From Pararge aegeria (lineage: Eukaryota; Arthropoda; Insecta; Lepidoptera; Nymphalidae), in assembly GCF_905163445.1 (NCBI RefSeq), contig NC_053193.1, forward strand, positions 1,364,001 to 1,428,000: a stretch of 64,000 nucleotides of DNA, read 5' to 3'. Each line of letters begins with the position of its first letter. The stretch's first letter is position 1. The notes under the pieces are model-generated. The model worked only from the letters and a program-made list of their open reading frames with translations. It was not told the DNA's origin and made no database searches. A program made the position numbers and the translations under genes. Below are positions 41,077 to 52,134 of the stretch, piece after piece.

Positions 41077-42683
41077 TTAAAACATAAACATCCGTATCAA
41101 AACCAAACATCCACTTTAATTAAAGATTAAGTTTCTTTACAATGTTATCAGCCATTCCTGAACGTGGGGCATTATACATTATGGGATACACGTAGAGCAG
41201 CCTTAGTGCGAAACACACCACACACCTCGAAAACGTAGATCGTTTTCGAGAAACGTTAATGAACGCTGCTTTGTTTTAAAGCTCTCATCCAAATCAAAGT
41301 GCATGGTTGCTGAGAGTCAGTGGCGTTCCTAGGGTCTTGAACTTGACCAAGCCCAGTTACCTAAAGGACAAATTTAACTCGTCTTGATCTCTAAGTCTCC
41401 GTTCTTGTTGTGCTAAATGACATACAATATCAACTTATCTTTGTAAAACACTACGATTAGGGACAACACGCGAATTATGGTTGGGAATTTCGATTGATAA
41501 TTGGTTGGATAAAGAAGTTTCTATGCGCTGTTTTATCTAAATAAAAAAAAAATAACAGAACTCCAAGTGTTTCTGTGAATTCTGGTCTGGAAACATAATT
41601 GTTTAAAGCAATCGGATATACTACCTCACGTCAATATCTATAGCCAGCGCCTTTTACCTTAACTTTTGTAAATACAAATCAACTCTACTTACATAAACTT
41701 ATACGAAAATTCAAAAATAGGAGCTTTTTTTTTGGTCAGTTACTAGTTAAGTCAGTTAGCCTAATTAGGTCCCACTGCTGGGCAAATATCTCCTGTATAT
41801 ATATTTTTCCTTAGATAAAGTCCCACACGCACGTGATACAATACAATCTAGCCTTAAGACCAATTAATATTTTTTTTTTAGTTTATATTTAAGAACAAGG
41901 TCCAAAGATTTATCTTTGGTGTTCATAATATGGAAGACACTTTGTTCTTGTAATCTTAAAATTAATCCTTTGTCATGAGAGAGGCATTTTGAGAAATAGA
42001 CCCTCCCCACTGCTTAACCCTTGAGTGGACGCGCTATGGGCATACTGCCGCCAACACAGAACGGAAAATCAATCACAACGCAGCGTATATAAAAATAGGT
42101 ATATAGAGATTGACAACGCCTATTTCCTCACTCAGGCTTGTTAAAACCTATAATACTTTAAAGTTATACGATAACATTTTATCACTCAAAAACGCTCCAC
42201 GCTTGCGAAGTTTACCTACAGCTGTACTAAGGGTCTATAATAAAAAATACGATACTATTCGTGGGACGCGCACTGGAGTGGAGGAATAAAGGCAAAAAGT
42301 GCGGCAAAGGACGGGAAGCGCGGCCGATAGGCGCGGAAATGAGATGAAATTGAGTTATCGATGTTTCTTGGAACAGATAAATTGTGGGACAAATCGTGGG
42401 CAATACATAATAAACTATAATTAGCTTTCTGTAACTTTGAGGCGATTTTGTAACAAAATTATATTAATTTGTCGAACAGTTATTTCGTGTTTCTTAACAA
42501 CACGAAACAACAGTTAAAGTCGTTTACAATCACTGTCCTATTAATGATGGTTATAAAAAACGACTTCAATAAAATTCAAGGAATTTTTAATAGTTCTAAA
42601 TATATTATACATTTGCTTATGGAAAAATCCTATTATAATAATATTACGGATTACTTAAACGATATAAATATTAATTATCTATG
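41077..42683. other. unassigned DNA
   Basis: Scraps only: CAGTGGCGTTCCTAGGGTCTTG at 41318 looks like a lone hAT-A-type end, and TTAGGTCCCACTGCTGGGCA (about 41765-41784) matches the 3' end of the SINE-IV at 33275. The 42469-42714 plus frame (81 codons) runs into family G and is not a gene. Confidence 0.4.
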
Positions 42684-42888
42684 GGATGGCGATAACAAAA
42701 AAATACCCGGCTAAGTTTTTGTGGTCGGTGGGTTTTCATCAGGGCGCGTTTGCAAACCTCGTAGCTTTAGGTTTAAGTTGGCGAACGAAGTTATCATTCC
42801 GTCACAATTACGTAAACATATGTATATGTATGAAGGCTTCATAAGTGCCTGTGATAGCATGAATAAATAATATATGAATTTGAATATA
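42684..42888 (+). mobile_element. family G copy
   Basis: GGATGGCGATAACAAAAAAATACCCGGCTAAG, CATCAGGGCGCGTTTGC, CCTCGTAGCTTTAGG, GAAGGCTTCATAAGTGCC, ending in TATATGAATTTGAAT. Confidence 0.7.
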
Positions 42889-42918
42889 CCTATGGTAGGT
42901 ATACTTAAGTTATTATAA

Positions 42919-43255
42919 ATACTAATACTATAAAGCTGAAAAGCTTGTTTGTGTTTTTGGTTGAAAGCGCTAATCAACAGCAACTACAGGTTCAAAATAT
43001 TGTATTTAGGCAGAGCACGCAACGGAAGCTCCCAAAGAGAAAAAAAAATCACGTTTTTTCAATATTCTTCATTGAAGCATATTGAAAATACGTGAAATTT
43101 TTTTCTCTGTGAGAGCTTCCGTTGCGTGCTCTGCCTAAACGGTTTAAGTTACGCAATAATCTTGTATTACGGAATTGTTCCCCTTTAAAAGTTGTAAAAA
43201 CATATTGCGACGGTAAAATTCTATATTTTAAGGCTAACTGTAACCTTCTTTATAA
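42919..43255 (+). mobile_element. Helitron fragment carrying a fold-back
   Basis: 5' ACTAATACTATAAAGCTGAAAAGC; after the fold-back it continues AAACGGTTTAAGTTACGCAA, GTTCCCCTTTAAAAG, GCGACGGTAAAATTC and AGGCTAACT, the same order as in the Helitron ending at 49552. The 3' CTAG end is missing. Confidence 0.65.
43005..43139. repeat. 135-bp imperfect palindrome
   Basis: TTTAGGCAGAGCACGCAACG (43005) mirrors CGTTGCGTGCTCTGCCTAAA (43120-43139). The arms stay about 90% paired for roughly 65 bp down to a loop of a few bases. The right arm is normal Helitron text (GAGAGCTTCCGTTGCGTGC, as at 49396), so the left arm is an inverted duplicate. Confidence 0.9.
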
Positions 43256-44379
43256 ATGAATGCATTATTTTCTAAGGTGTTTTAATAAATAGATATTACA
43301 TTAATCCTTATGCAAGGAAACATCATGATATTTTAAAAACCGAAACAATATTCGTTTTCGTTTATTACGCCACTGTTCTTATTAAGATACCCAAGACCCC
43401 TTTACTAACATCAACACTCGCTACCAGCTCACATTCTTGATATATCGATACGTATCAGCTCATCGCATCTCTATGTGCCACGTAAGTGCGAGGTAAAAGA
43501 TACCCTAAACATTCGGCTGTCACTCGACAACGCAATCCCCAATCTCTTGAAAGATCTATACCTTTCCGAATTTGAACATCGACAACGATCCAATGGCAAG
43601 GAACAGTTATTTATCGATGTTTTATTAATCGATTAATATAAATAGTTTTTATAACAATAAATATTATTTCTAATTACAGCAATCACTTTGATTAGCTTTC
43701 TGCGCATAAAATAAAAGAAAAGTACAAAATTTCATTCTAGTTTTTATCGCTTCGACTGTACATTTCGATCATTCTTTCGTATACATAAATATACCTTGGC
43801 TTCAATATTGCTTCTATAGTAACTATTATATGTGAATTGCGCTAAAAATTCAACTTGGTGTCGTTACAAATAAGGTATATTATTGTTTGTACAGAGAATT
43901 AATCAGCGTTTTTAATAACCACGATTGCTGTTGTTTTGATTTGATACGCTCTGATCATTGTTGGCATTTAGATATTGAAGTGAAATAAAGCGAAGAAGTA
44001 AATAAGCAATAATTTAATGTTATAAATAATACAAAACTGTCTGATTGATTGTTTTTCTTTGAAAATCGATGTTGTGATCGGCTACGCAACACTAGTTGAG
44101 CGTGTCACGATTATGATTTGTGATACGGCCAATAAATATCGATATTGCTCTGTACGATACGGTACCTATGTATTAATAATGATAGAAGACTATGGAGCAA
44201 AAACCAATAAAGTAGTCATTCTTTTCTTAAGGGTACTCTAAGCAGACAGATTGACAATCATATTTATATAATAGCGCCCCGCAGTTTCAGCCGCTTTAGC
44301 TAAGCGTGATTTTATTATAGCATATAGCTTTATTCTATAAACGGTGTAGAGATTAGAGCAAATACAAATAGAGATTATT
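43256..44379. other. unassigned DNA
   Basis: CCCCGCAGTTTCAGCCGC (44277-44294) resembles a Helitron 3' end in reverse but lacks CTRR. Nothing else. Confidence 0.35.
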
Positions 44380-44551
44380 GGCGGCCGATTGACGCAGTGG
44401 GCAGCTACCCCGCTTTTTGAGTGCTAGGCCGTGGGTTCGATTCCGACAGCTGGCAAATGTTTCTGTGATGCAAATGAATGTTTTTCAGTGTCTGAGTGTT
44501 TATCTGTATTTATGTATATTATTCATAAAATTATTTATCAGTTATTATTTA
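44380..44551 (+). mobile_element. SINE-II copy, 3' truncated
   Basis: GGCGGCCGATTGACGCAGTGGGCAGC head, GTGGGTTCGATTCCGACAGC B box, AAATGTTTCTGTGATGC, GTCTGAGTGTTTATCTG. It ends in the AT-rich part. Confidence 0.83.
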
Positions 44552-45357
44552 CTAAGTAGTAATGAGTTAAGATTTGTAACACATGATATTCCTCAAAAAG
44601 TTTAAAATTATTTTTTAAGTAGTTATTGTAAAATATATATAAATATATCAAAGTACCGCGGCAGTTCATGGCATGTAAAGCTATCTATGACGTCAATCTT
44701 GACAGTTCTAATATGATATCTTGGTTCAAATTCCAACCTTCTTGTACAATTGACGAAAAAAGAACATTGTCATGTGTTAATATGACGACATTCTTTAAAA
44801 AAAGAGTTTGTACAATTGACCACAACAACAGTGAAACTCCTGAAAAGTAGCATAATGTATTAATAATGTAAGGATAAATATAAGGTTTATTTTTACACTA
44901 TTAACTATTTTTTATTTTCAAATGTAGAAACTATATAACATGGTATTTTATATAATAGTCAGTTTCCATGGTAGGTAACTTAAACATAATTTGTAATATT
45001 GTATTCTCTCGCCGACTTAATCCTATTCATTTATGTGTTTGTTTCTTTATCGTAACGCATTTTCGTAATATCGAGTTTTAAATCGCAATTCCAAAGAGTT
45101 TTACTTAAAAAGTGATCGATATCGATGTTTTGTGTCACGATAGCTTTGCCCCTCACTAGCCGTCGCTACCTGAGCTCTAGGTAGATGTTTCTGGGAACAA
45201 CCGTCACTTGATAACACGATAGTGAGTGAATAGCTCTCATTTACGACGAAATAGGGACCTACCTACCAAAATATGTATAACATCAGCTATGTGACTGTTT
45301 GTTTATACAACTGTTAGTCATCAATTATAGATAAGAGTAAATGCTTTTATATTATGA
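44552..45357. other. unassigned DNA
   Basis: No family match; the 44668-44850 plus frame has no domain. Confidence 0.35.
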
Positions 45358-45450
45358 CTAGTTGTTCCCCGCAGTTTCATCCGCGTGAACTTAAGGTCGT
45401 TCAAGTGATGTTATATGACCACCTCTTAAAACTGCTATTGTGGCTTAGCT
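45358..45450 (-). mobile_element. Helitron 3' end, truncated
   Basis: Reverse of ...CGCGGATGAAACTGCGGGGAACAACTAG|T. Only the 3' side is present. Confidence 0.55.
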
Positions 45451-45452
45451 TT

Positions 45453-45790
45453 GATCATCATCATCATCATCAAATCAACCGATTGATGTACACTGCTGGA
45501 CATAGGTCTTTTGTAGGTTGTTCCAAACACCACGATTCTGGGCCGCTTGTATCCAGGCTCCCCGCGACTCGTTTGATGGCATCTGTCCACCTGGTAGGGG
45601 GTCGACCAACGCTGCGTTTAACGGTGCGGGGTTGCCATTCCAACACCTTGGAACCCCAACGTCCCTCGGTTCTCCCAGCTATGCGCCCCGTCCATTGCCA
45701 CTTCAGCTTCGCTACTCGCTGAACTATGTCGGTAACTCTAGTTCTTCTACCGATCTCATCATTTCTGATTTGATCACAAATCAATATCAA
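45453..45790 (-). pseudogene. RTE-clade LINE C-terminus and (TGATG)n 3' end
   Basis: The minus frame from 45790 reads RTRVTDIVQRVAKLKWQW, GRWGSKVLEW, KRSVGRPPTRWTDAIKRV: the RTE C-terminal signature. After RVAGS the frame shifts by one; the other frame continues WIQAAQ...VWNNLQKTYVQQCTSIG, so a single frameshift broke it. The 3' end on the minus strand is CGGTTGATTTGATGATGATG, the same ending as SINE-I. The 5' side stops at 45790, right beside a fold-back. Confidence 0.85.
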
Positions 45791-45792
45791 TA

Positions 45793-46253
45793 TGAAAACG
45801 TAACATAAAATACATAAAATTCAGAACTTAAAAACTAAAAAAAACGCATTTTATAGAAAACCGAACAAAAAAAAATATAAAATAAATTTAAATTAAGAAT
45901 AGTGTTAAAAATTTCAATAAATATAAATTACATAATAATAGTGTGAATAAAAAAAAAAAATAAAGCGTGGGGTGCTTTTTAAGATATTATCAAAATAATA
46001 ATCACTCTACTCATATCTGTCAATAAAATTTTTATAACTATTGACACCATGCACTCCACGATTTTTTTACAATAAAATATTTTTTTTTTTATTCACACTA
46101 TGTATTATTAATTTATATTTATTGAAATTTTTAACACTATTCTTAATTTAAATTTATTAAAATTTATTTTCTATTTTTTAGTTCGGTTTTCTATAAAATG
46201 TGTGTTTTTTAGTTTTTAAGTTCTGAATTTTATGTATTTTATGTTACGTTTTC
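45793..46253. repeat. 460-bp fold-back with near-identical 160-bp arms
   Basis: GAAAACGTAACATAAAATAC at 45793 is mirrored by GTATTTTATGTTACGTTTTC ending at 46253. The arms (about 45793-45955 and 46080-46253) match with few substitutions and one indel of about 10 bp. An inner GCGTGGGGTGC/GCACTCCACG pair and TGTCAATA/TATTGACA bracket the centre. It is A/T-dominated with no coding frame. No clear duplication flanks it. A fold-back/MITE, or a local inverted duplication. Confidence 0.88.
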
Positions 46254-46434
46254 TCAGCGCGCGCCAAATTATAATTTTTATAGGCAAAATTTTGGCCACT
46301 TTGGGTTACACTATTGCAATTTTCTTAAGAATCTCTAGATATTTTGAATGCATAAGCTTAAGCGAGGCTAGGTACTTTGCATTTGATGATATTTAATATT
46401 TCCTCATGACTAAGATTCTTTTATCTCCAACAAG

Positions 46435-46590
46435 CAGTGGCGTGCATTGGATTTCTTACCAGGGTATGCATACACCAGGAAAATTGCATAAAAGGGCACA
46501 GATTGTCCTCCTAATCGAGTTATATATATATACATATATCAATGTTAGGGTAGGCAGTGCTTTTGTGCATGTATGGAGTGCGTGCCACTG
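46435..46590. mobile_element. hAT-A MITE, 156 bp, perfect duplication
   Basis: CAGTGGCGTGCATTGG to GTGCGTGCCACTG, with CCAACAAG at 46427-46434 and 46591-46598 (8 of 8). The interior carries AGGGTATGCATAC and TAGGGTAGGCAGTGC, as in the other copies. Confidence 0.93.
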
Positions 46591-46610
46591 CCAACAAGGT
46601 AGAAAAAATT

Positions 46611-46780
46611 GAATGTTGAAATGTAAATTGTTAATGATAAAAAAGAGCAACTGCTGAGTTTCGTGACGACTTCTCAATTAGTTCCGAACGTGTCGTTGGT
46701 AAGTTACTACAAACAAACAGACTTTTCTTTTTAAAAGTGCTGCCAGTAAGCCTACTTGAAACAAATGATCTTTGAATTTA
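46611..46780 (+). mobile_element. J' element
   Basis: GAAATGTAAATTGTTAATG, AAAGAGCAACTGCTGAGTTTCG, CAAACAGACTTTTCTTTTTAAAAGTGC, AGCCTACTTGAAACAAATG. The tail is short. Confidence 0.7.
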
Positions 46781-46879
46781 GGGGTAAAAAAGGAAGGGAA
46801 ACCTTTGCCTAATGGCTGCAAGTTACAGTAAAAAAATACTGGGAACAATTAGTAGCTACCTACATTTAGGTTACAAGAC

Positions 46880-47250
46880 CGCTTTCATTAACGGCGGTCA
46901 AGGCTATACCTAAGTAAATAACGCCTAATCAAAGAAGATGTCTAGGCATGCATTTACCTTAGACCAATCGATTTTCACTTTTTAACTCAAATAACTTAAC
47001 TTGTCTATGGTTCCTGTGATTGGTGTCGTATTTTGTGTATGTACTGTAATTTTTTTTATTTTTCGTAGATTTAAGGTTATTAGAAAAAACCGAATTTATA
47101 TTTTTTTCATCTGTCAAGTGTCTAGGATAATTTACGATCCGCGGAATCGGAGTCGTAACTTTAGACGGTGCCTAACATCGTTAGATATCACAAAAGAGGA
47201 CGTGAAAGGTTTTGTTTTTCAGGGATTACCTAAATTACTATGCATCTAAT
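46880..47250 (+). repeat. family L, copy 2
   Basis: AAGATGTCTAGGCATGCATTTACCT, GATTTTCACTTTTTAACTCA, TTTATATTTTTTTCATCTGTCAAGTG and CGTAACTTTAGACGGTGCCTAACATCGTTAG parallel 14570-15110. The open frame 47001-47249 lies within it and is probably incidental. Confidence 0.45.
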
Positions 47251-47941
47251 TAAGGGCATTCCTAAGTTTAGTGAAAATGGGACTGATGAGTAAAGAACTC
47301 TCTTATAGGATAGAGAGATTTGAGTACCCATCAAGCTGCAACGGCAGATGGCGGGCTTATAGCGATGGTTAGGAATCTAGACGCCTTAAATAACTAACTT
47401 AACAAGATCTGTTCGGGTGTTTTAGACTTCTTCCGTTGTACAAACGTACTAATAACATCTTTCCGCTTTAAAATATGCATAGATAAAATGAACACAAAAA
47501 AACTACACCAGGCGTTCAGAACTCTCAAGCAGTCGTGCGTGGGTAGACACATGCAAACCCATCATTACTACTAATAAGTAATAATATCCAATGACAGTGA
47601 TTACAAGTTGTAGACCAACAAATGGCGGAGTACCAGCTGTCCAAGTTATCGCCAACACTCAATTACGCTGAGCCGTGCGCGCCGCGGGCGGAGACGTGCT
47701 GCAGAGCTAGTTTATAAACTGTTTATGTATCTCTTTAGAAAAATATTTATGTTTAAGTTACCTTTAGATTATCTTTAGATTAACTTATTTATTAGGTTCA
47801 GAAGAACCTTTAATTTTCTCGCGAAGTGAAAAGTAATAAGTATAGATAATAGATATGATGACTAATTCTTAAAAACTGCCCTGTGTGTTCGAAAGCATCT
47901 ATTACATACAAAATATACCTTATTTTCTACAAATGAAAGCT
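47251..47941. other. unassigned DNA
   Basis: A GC-rich spot CCGTGCGCGCCGCGGGCGGAG lies at about 47673-47692. No family match. Confidence 0.35.
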
Positions 47942-48155
47942 TTTCAAATTCAAGTTAAAATTTTCTTCATTATGTAAGCCTATCATAGGCACTTATGAAG
48001 CGTTCATACATATATGTTTACATAATTGTAAGGGGATGGTGATAACTTTGTTCGCCAACTTAAACCAGAAGCTACGAGGGTTCCAAACGCGCCCTGGTCT
48101 AAGAAGAGTCAACAACAAACTTAGCCTTTTAATCTTTTTTTGTTATCACCATCCA
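47942..48155 (-). mobile_element. family G copy
   Basis: TTTCAAATTCAAG, CATAGGCACTTATGAAGCGTTC, TTCGCCAACTTAAACC, GAAGCTACGAGGGTTCC, AAACGCGCCCTGGTCTAAGAAG, TTGTTATCACCATCC. The best full-length G body. Confidence 0.72.
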
Positions 48156-48494
48156 CGCTGTGAAGTTCGAGCAATTCTCACCCAAGCTTTTTTATCGTTT
48201 AAGTAATCCTTAACATTATAATAGAATTTTTCTGTAAGTTTACGTTTTATATTAACTTTGCACTTATTGAGAGACATCTCAAAGATTTTATTCGGTAACT
48301 TGTTAAAAAATAATTAAAGCTATTTTATCTAGCGTAACTGCACAACGAGATTTGATGAAGTAGCAGATTATAATTTTAGCAAAATTATTTTCCGCGAAAA
48401 CGTTTGCCGGGTGTCTCGGCTCGTGACGTCGTAGGAGCAATTAGAGCTCACAGTCAAATCGAACAAGTTCACCACGTGGGCTAGACTTTTTGTA
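48156..48494. other. unassigned DNA
   Basis: No family match. Confidence 0.35.
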
Positions 48495-48725
48495 TCATCC
48501 CACTTCTGAGTGATAACGACTTAGGCACCGGGAAGTATCTTTGCATCGTTCGAGTCCATATAGGACTGAAGTGTAAATGCACCCGTTTTATATCGAAATA
48601 CCCACCAACTCAATATCATGAACATTGGTTTTTATCAATCTATTAAAATATCTGGCAAATATAAATTGATAGCTATCAAAAGTTTAATTATTTACCCTCT
48701 TTTTAAATTTACTGTAACATGTTTC
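48495..48725 (+). repeat. family F copy
   Basis: GTGATAACGACTTAGGCACCGGG, TTTGCATCGTTCGAGTCC, TATATCGAAATACCCACCAACTC, ATATCATGAACATTGG, AAAGTTTAATTATTTACCC, TTTACTGTAAC. Confidence 0.62.
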
Positions 48726-49095
48726 CTCTTTTCCATTTTTTCTATTTGTTGTGTACAAATAAAGTGCATAAATAAAAATCGTCTTACCAAAACATATATG
48801 AGACTCCCTCTGACGAGGTATACACGAGTTCACGCACCGACGTTTTTTTTTTAATTAGGGTGGGCAAAGTGCATACTTTTTAATTTGCTTAGCATCCACT
48901 CCATCCCCTATCATTTTACCCCTCTTCCCTGAAATTAGAGCCTAGGCGAGAGATAATTACATCTGCGTGTACTAGGGCGGCATGACGTAACCGAAGGGTG
49001 CGCCTGGCCCTAAATAAACATTAGAAGGTACCTACGACGCACGCTATGTGTACTTCTAAATAACAGATATTTAATTTTTTTTATCTTTATTCGTA
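48726..49095. other. unassigned DNA
   Basis: No family match. Confidence 0.35.
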
Positions 49096-49279
49096 AAGCG
49101 GTGATAACCCAGTGGGTAGGACATTCGGTGGGCCGAATTGGAATCTCAGCACGCACCTCTTATTTTTCTTAAACAAGTAATTAAAATATCACTTGCTTCA
49201 ACGGTTAAAGAAAACGTCATGAGGAAACCAGTTTGCCAGAGAGTTCTCCATAATGTTCTCAAAGGCGTGTGAAGTCCAG
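49096..49279 (+). mobile_element. SINE-I copy, 3' third missing
   Basis: AAAGCGGTGATAACCCAGTGGG head, body to AAAGGCGTGTGAAGTCC. The sequence then switches to a Helitron. The B box is damaged (GGCCGAATTGGAATCTC). Confidence 0.78.
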
Positions 49280-49552
49280 TTGTGAAAAATGATTTTAGTG
49301 TTGTTTTGCCCATTTATCGAGGAAGACTCTATTATATCATTACGCTAAGACCAATGAAGAATGTTTCAAAATTGGGGTTTTTTTCTTCCTGAGAGCTTCC
49401 GTTGCGTGCGCTGCGTAAACGGTTAGGTTTTGATAAAATCATGTATGACAAAGTTGCTCCCCTTTAAAACTTCTAAAAAATAGTCCGCGACAGGATATGT
49501 CGTATCTTTTGAGGCTGACTTATATGCGGACGAAGTCGCGAGGGACCGCTAG
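49280..49552 (+). mobile_element. Helitron 3' portion
   Basis: CCCATTTATCGAGGAAGACTC, GAGAGCTTCCGTTGCGTGC, AAACGGTTAGGTTTTG, TGCTCCCCTTTAAAAC, GCGGACGAAGTCGCGAGGGACCGCTAG|T. Intact 3' end; the 5' side is cut at the SINE-I junction. Confidence 0.75.
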
Positions 49553-49985
49553 TAAGTCATAAAAGTAATAAACTGCTGTAAATATATTACTGCGTCCGTG
49601 AACAAACGACAAACGGTTTCCTAACGACTTTTGTAAACCATGTTTCATGCAGTTTTAGAAAAAAATCTAAATAATTAACGCTGAATAAAAGTTAAAGTGC
49701 ATTGACTTATCTCGCAATATTAAGCTCTATTACAAGGGTCATAGAGAACATAATTTCGCTTTAAAATGTTACTGTAAATTACTTTTCAAACGCTGCACTT
49801 TTGTAACTATATAATGTCTTTCCACTTGCAGAACTTGTGTATTAAATGTGAAGTTAAACATTGTAGAGTCAGCATACTAAAGAAAATATCAAATTTATAA
49901 TTTTAGAGACAATACCGTACAAGTCAAATTGGCATAGTTTTAAGGTACAAAATATAAACAGCTCTCTAACAACTTTATACATATA
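49553..49985. other. unassigned DNA
   Basis: No family match. Confidence 0.35.
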
Positions 49986-50386
49986 CAACGTGTAAATGAA
50001 AACCGAAATTATACTTCACAGCTGTAGAGATATATTATGTATTGTCTCTGAGACTTATCTGTGAAACCAAAAACCGAATATTTTTGAGTAAACCACTGCT
50101 ATAGTTTACTAAAACAAATCAGATTCAGCCCTAACATACCATGCAAAAGTAATATCAGGTGGCTCCTGTCACTTTATTGGTTACGCGGCGCTTAGTGTAG
50201 GAACTATGCGAGTGTCGGTATTTTATATTCAATAGGGTTGTCATAGGTGAACACTAACAATATTTTGAATTTGTTTGTATAGAAAAATAAATATACTTCT
50301 TCTGATCAAATTTTTTTACAGGGTGATTCCTTATGAAATATACTTATGCATCCTTAAATATTATTTCTTAATTCTGTTACACGCTG
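49986..50386 (-). mobile_element. TA-1 element, full length
   Basis: CAACGTGTAAATGAAAACCG to TTCTGTTACACGCTG, TA on both sides. Reverse orientation relative to the other four copies: GTCTCTGAGACTTATCTGTG, GGAACTATGCGAGTGTCGG, AGGGTGATTCCTTATGAAAT. Confidence 0.78.
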
Positions 50387-51313
50387 TATACGTATTTTTT
50401 TTTTCAGAAATATTGATTTGTTTACTACTGATCTATTGGTGCATATTGGAAGTAAAACAATTCCGTATGGCGTCACGGAAAACAGCATGACGCTCTCTTA
50501 TTATCGCTGTTTACTTCTTTACAAGATAAGATACAAATATCAATTATGCCCCCATTTTACCCCTTGTTTATAACACAGACCAAATGGAAAAGGTATTCAT
50601 ATAAACGTCATGGCAGTGCTAAAAGCTATTCGTTTACACGGAGGAAGTGAGCGATTTATTTTATTCATGTTCAATAAACATTTTTAATGGCAATTACAAA
50701 AAATACTTCAGCCATCATCTTCTGTAGAATATGAGGTGTTTCATATTTTTTTGCTGTTTTATTTATGAAGCTTTATATTGCTAACGGTGTAATAAAATAT
50801 ATATGTACCCAATGATACGTTTAATTTATTTATCCGTTGACGTTACTTATAAGTTGTTTTCTATTTAAATATTGGTAAGTACCTACTAATCTAAGATGAA
50901 GGGGACAGGGTAGGAAGTAAATGAAATGTAACTAGGTACTTGTATTATAACTTACTGTACTGTACTGTACTGTAAATCTTACTTTTTTTTTAACTTTTAT
51001 CCTCTTCACAATAAAGGTATAATAAGTTCAACTCACCGCATCGCACAGTCCGTCCGCATTATTACTTAAACGAAGTATCTTAGCGTTTTGTCTTCTTTTG
51101 CATCCGTAATTTTGATTCTTCGTCTATATTCCAGGCACTGTTCAAACATCGATGAACTGATATAAGGCTTACAGGAAAGCTTTTAAAACTGAATACCTCC
51201 GGTGGTTCTTAGTTCGGGTATACGAGCCCCACAGCCTCTGTCCTGCCCAAAAGGACTGAAGTTGGTACCTAGCCATAAAGCTTATGCACCACTCCAAAAA
51301 AGAGGGTATAGAG
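50387..51313. other. unassigned DNA
   Basis: An (ACTGT)4 run lies at about 50953-50973. No family match and no gene. Confidence 0.4.
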
Positions 51314-51389
51314 CAGTGGCGTGCACTTAGTTATTTACCAGGGTATATACAGTTATATAAAAATTTTAGGGTAGGCAGTGCTTTTGTAA
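51314..51389. mobile_element. hAT-A MITE, right end lost
   Basis: CAGTGGCGTGCACTTAG, ACCAGGGTATATAC, TAGGGTAGGCAGTGCTTTTGT; the closing GAAGTGCACGCCACTG is absent. Confidence 0.78.
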
Positions 51390-51434
51390 AAAGAACAAAT
51401 ATTTGTAAAGTAACAATTAACTAATGAGACCCGT

Positions 51435-51560
51435 ATCATGTATGCCTGAGAGTTCTCCATAACGTTCTTAAAGGCGTGTGAAGTGTACCAATACTTTACA
51501 CGAGCAGTTGGCCAGCGTGGTGGACTACGAAACAAATACTTCTCATTCTGCTAATAGTGT
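51435..51560 (+). mobile_element. SINE-I middle fragment
   Basis: GTATGCCTGAGAGTTCTCC, AAAGGCGTGTGAAGTG, GGCCAGCGTGGTGGACTACG. Neither end is present. Confidence 0.7.
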
Positions 51561-51775
51561 AATATGAATTGTATTACAAGCAAATAGGTGCACTGTTGAT
51601 TTCGAAGCGGTGATAGCGCATTGGGTACGAGCGCGACCTCACTTTCGCGGGGGCCAGTTCCAATCCCAGCACGCACCTCTAACTTTTCCAAGTTACGTGC
51701 GTTTTAAGTAATTAAAATATAACTTGCTTCAACGGTGTAGGAAAACATCGTGAGGAAACCTGCATGCCTGAGAGC

Positions 51776-51918
51776 CAGTGGCGTGCACAGGAACTTGAAC
51801 CAGGGTAAGCATAACGGAGTAAAATGGCAGAAAATGGCAAAATCCTCTTCCGTTGGCAGTTATATGAAAATGTTTGGGTATGCAGTGCTTTTGTGCATGT
51901 ATGAAGTGCACGCTCCTG
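51776..51918. mobile_element. hAT-A MITE, 143 bp, in SINE-I
   Basis: CAGTGGCGTGCACAGG to AAGTGCACGCTCCTG; flanks CTGAGAGC (51768-51775) and CTGAGAGT (51919-51926), 7 of 8. The interior runs opposite to the neighbour at 51993. Confidence 0.92.
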
Positions 51919-51992
51919 CTGAGAGTTCTACATAATAGTGTGTGGAGTACAACATACCGCATTGGCCCAGCGTGCAGGACTACGGTCTTTAC

Positions 51993-52134
51993 CAGTGGCG
52001 TGCACTTCATACATGCACAAAAGCACTGCATACCCTAAAAAATTTGTATTACTCATAAAGGGGAGGATTTTTCCATTTTATGCCATTTTCCTTCTTTATG
52101 CATACCCTGGTCAAGAACCCTGTGCACGCCACTG
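51993..52134. mobile_element. hAT-A MITE, 142 bp, perfect duplication, in SINE-I
   Basis: CAGTGGCGTGCACTTC to CCTGTGCACGCCACTG; GTCTTTAC at 51985-51992 and 52135-52142 (8 of 8). Best-preserved ends in the window, so a good reference copy. Confidence 0.95.

Noticed and set aside
41318..41360. Another hAT-A copy
   Set aside because: Only one end (CAGTGGCGTTCC) is present; no partner end or duplication was found nearby.
42469..42714. 81-codon plus-strand frame
   Set aside because: It ends inside a family G repeat; AT-rich low-information sequence.
45354..45722. 122-codon plus-strand frame with a HHHHH run
   Set aside because: Antisense of the RTE remnant; the histidines come from the CATCATCAT tail repeat.
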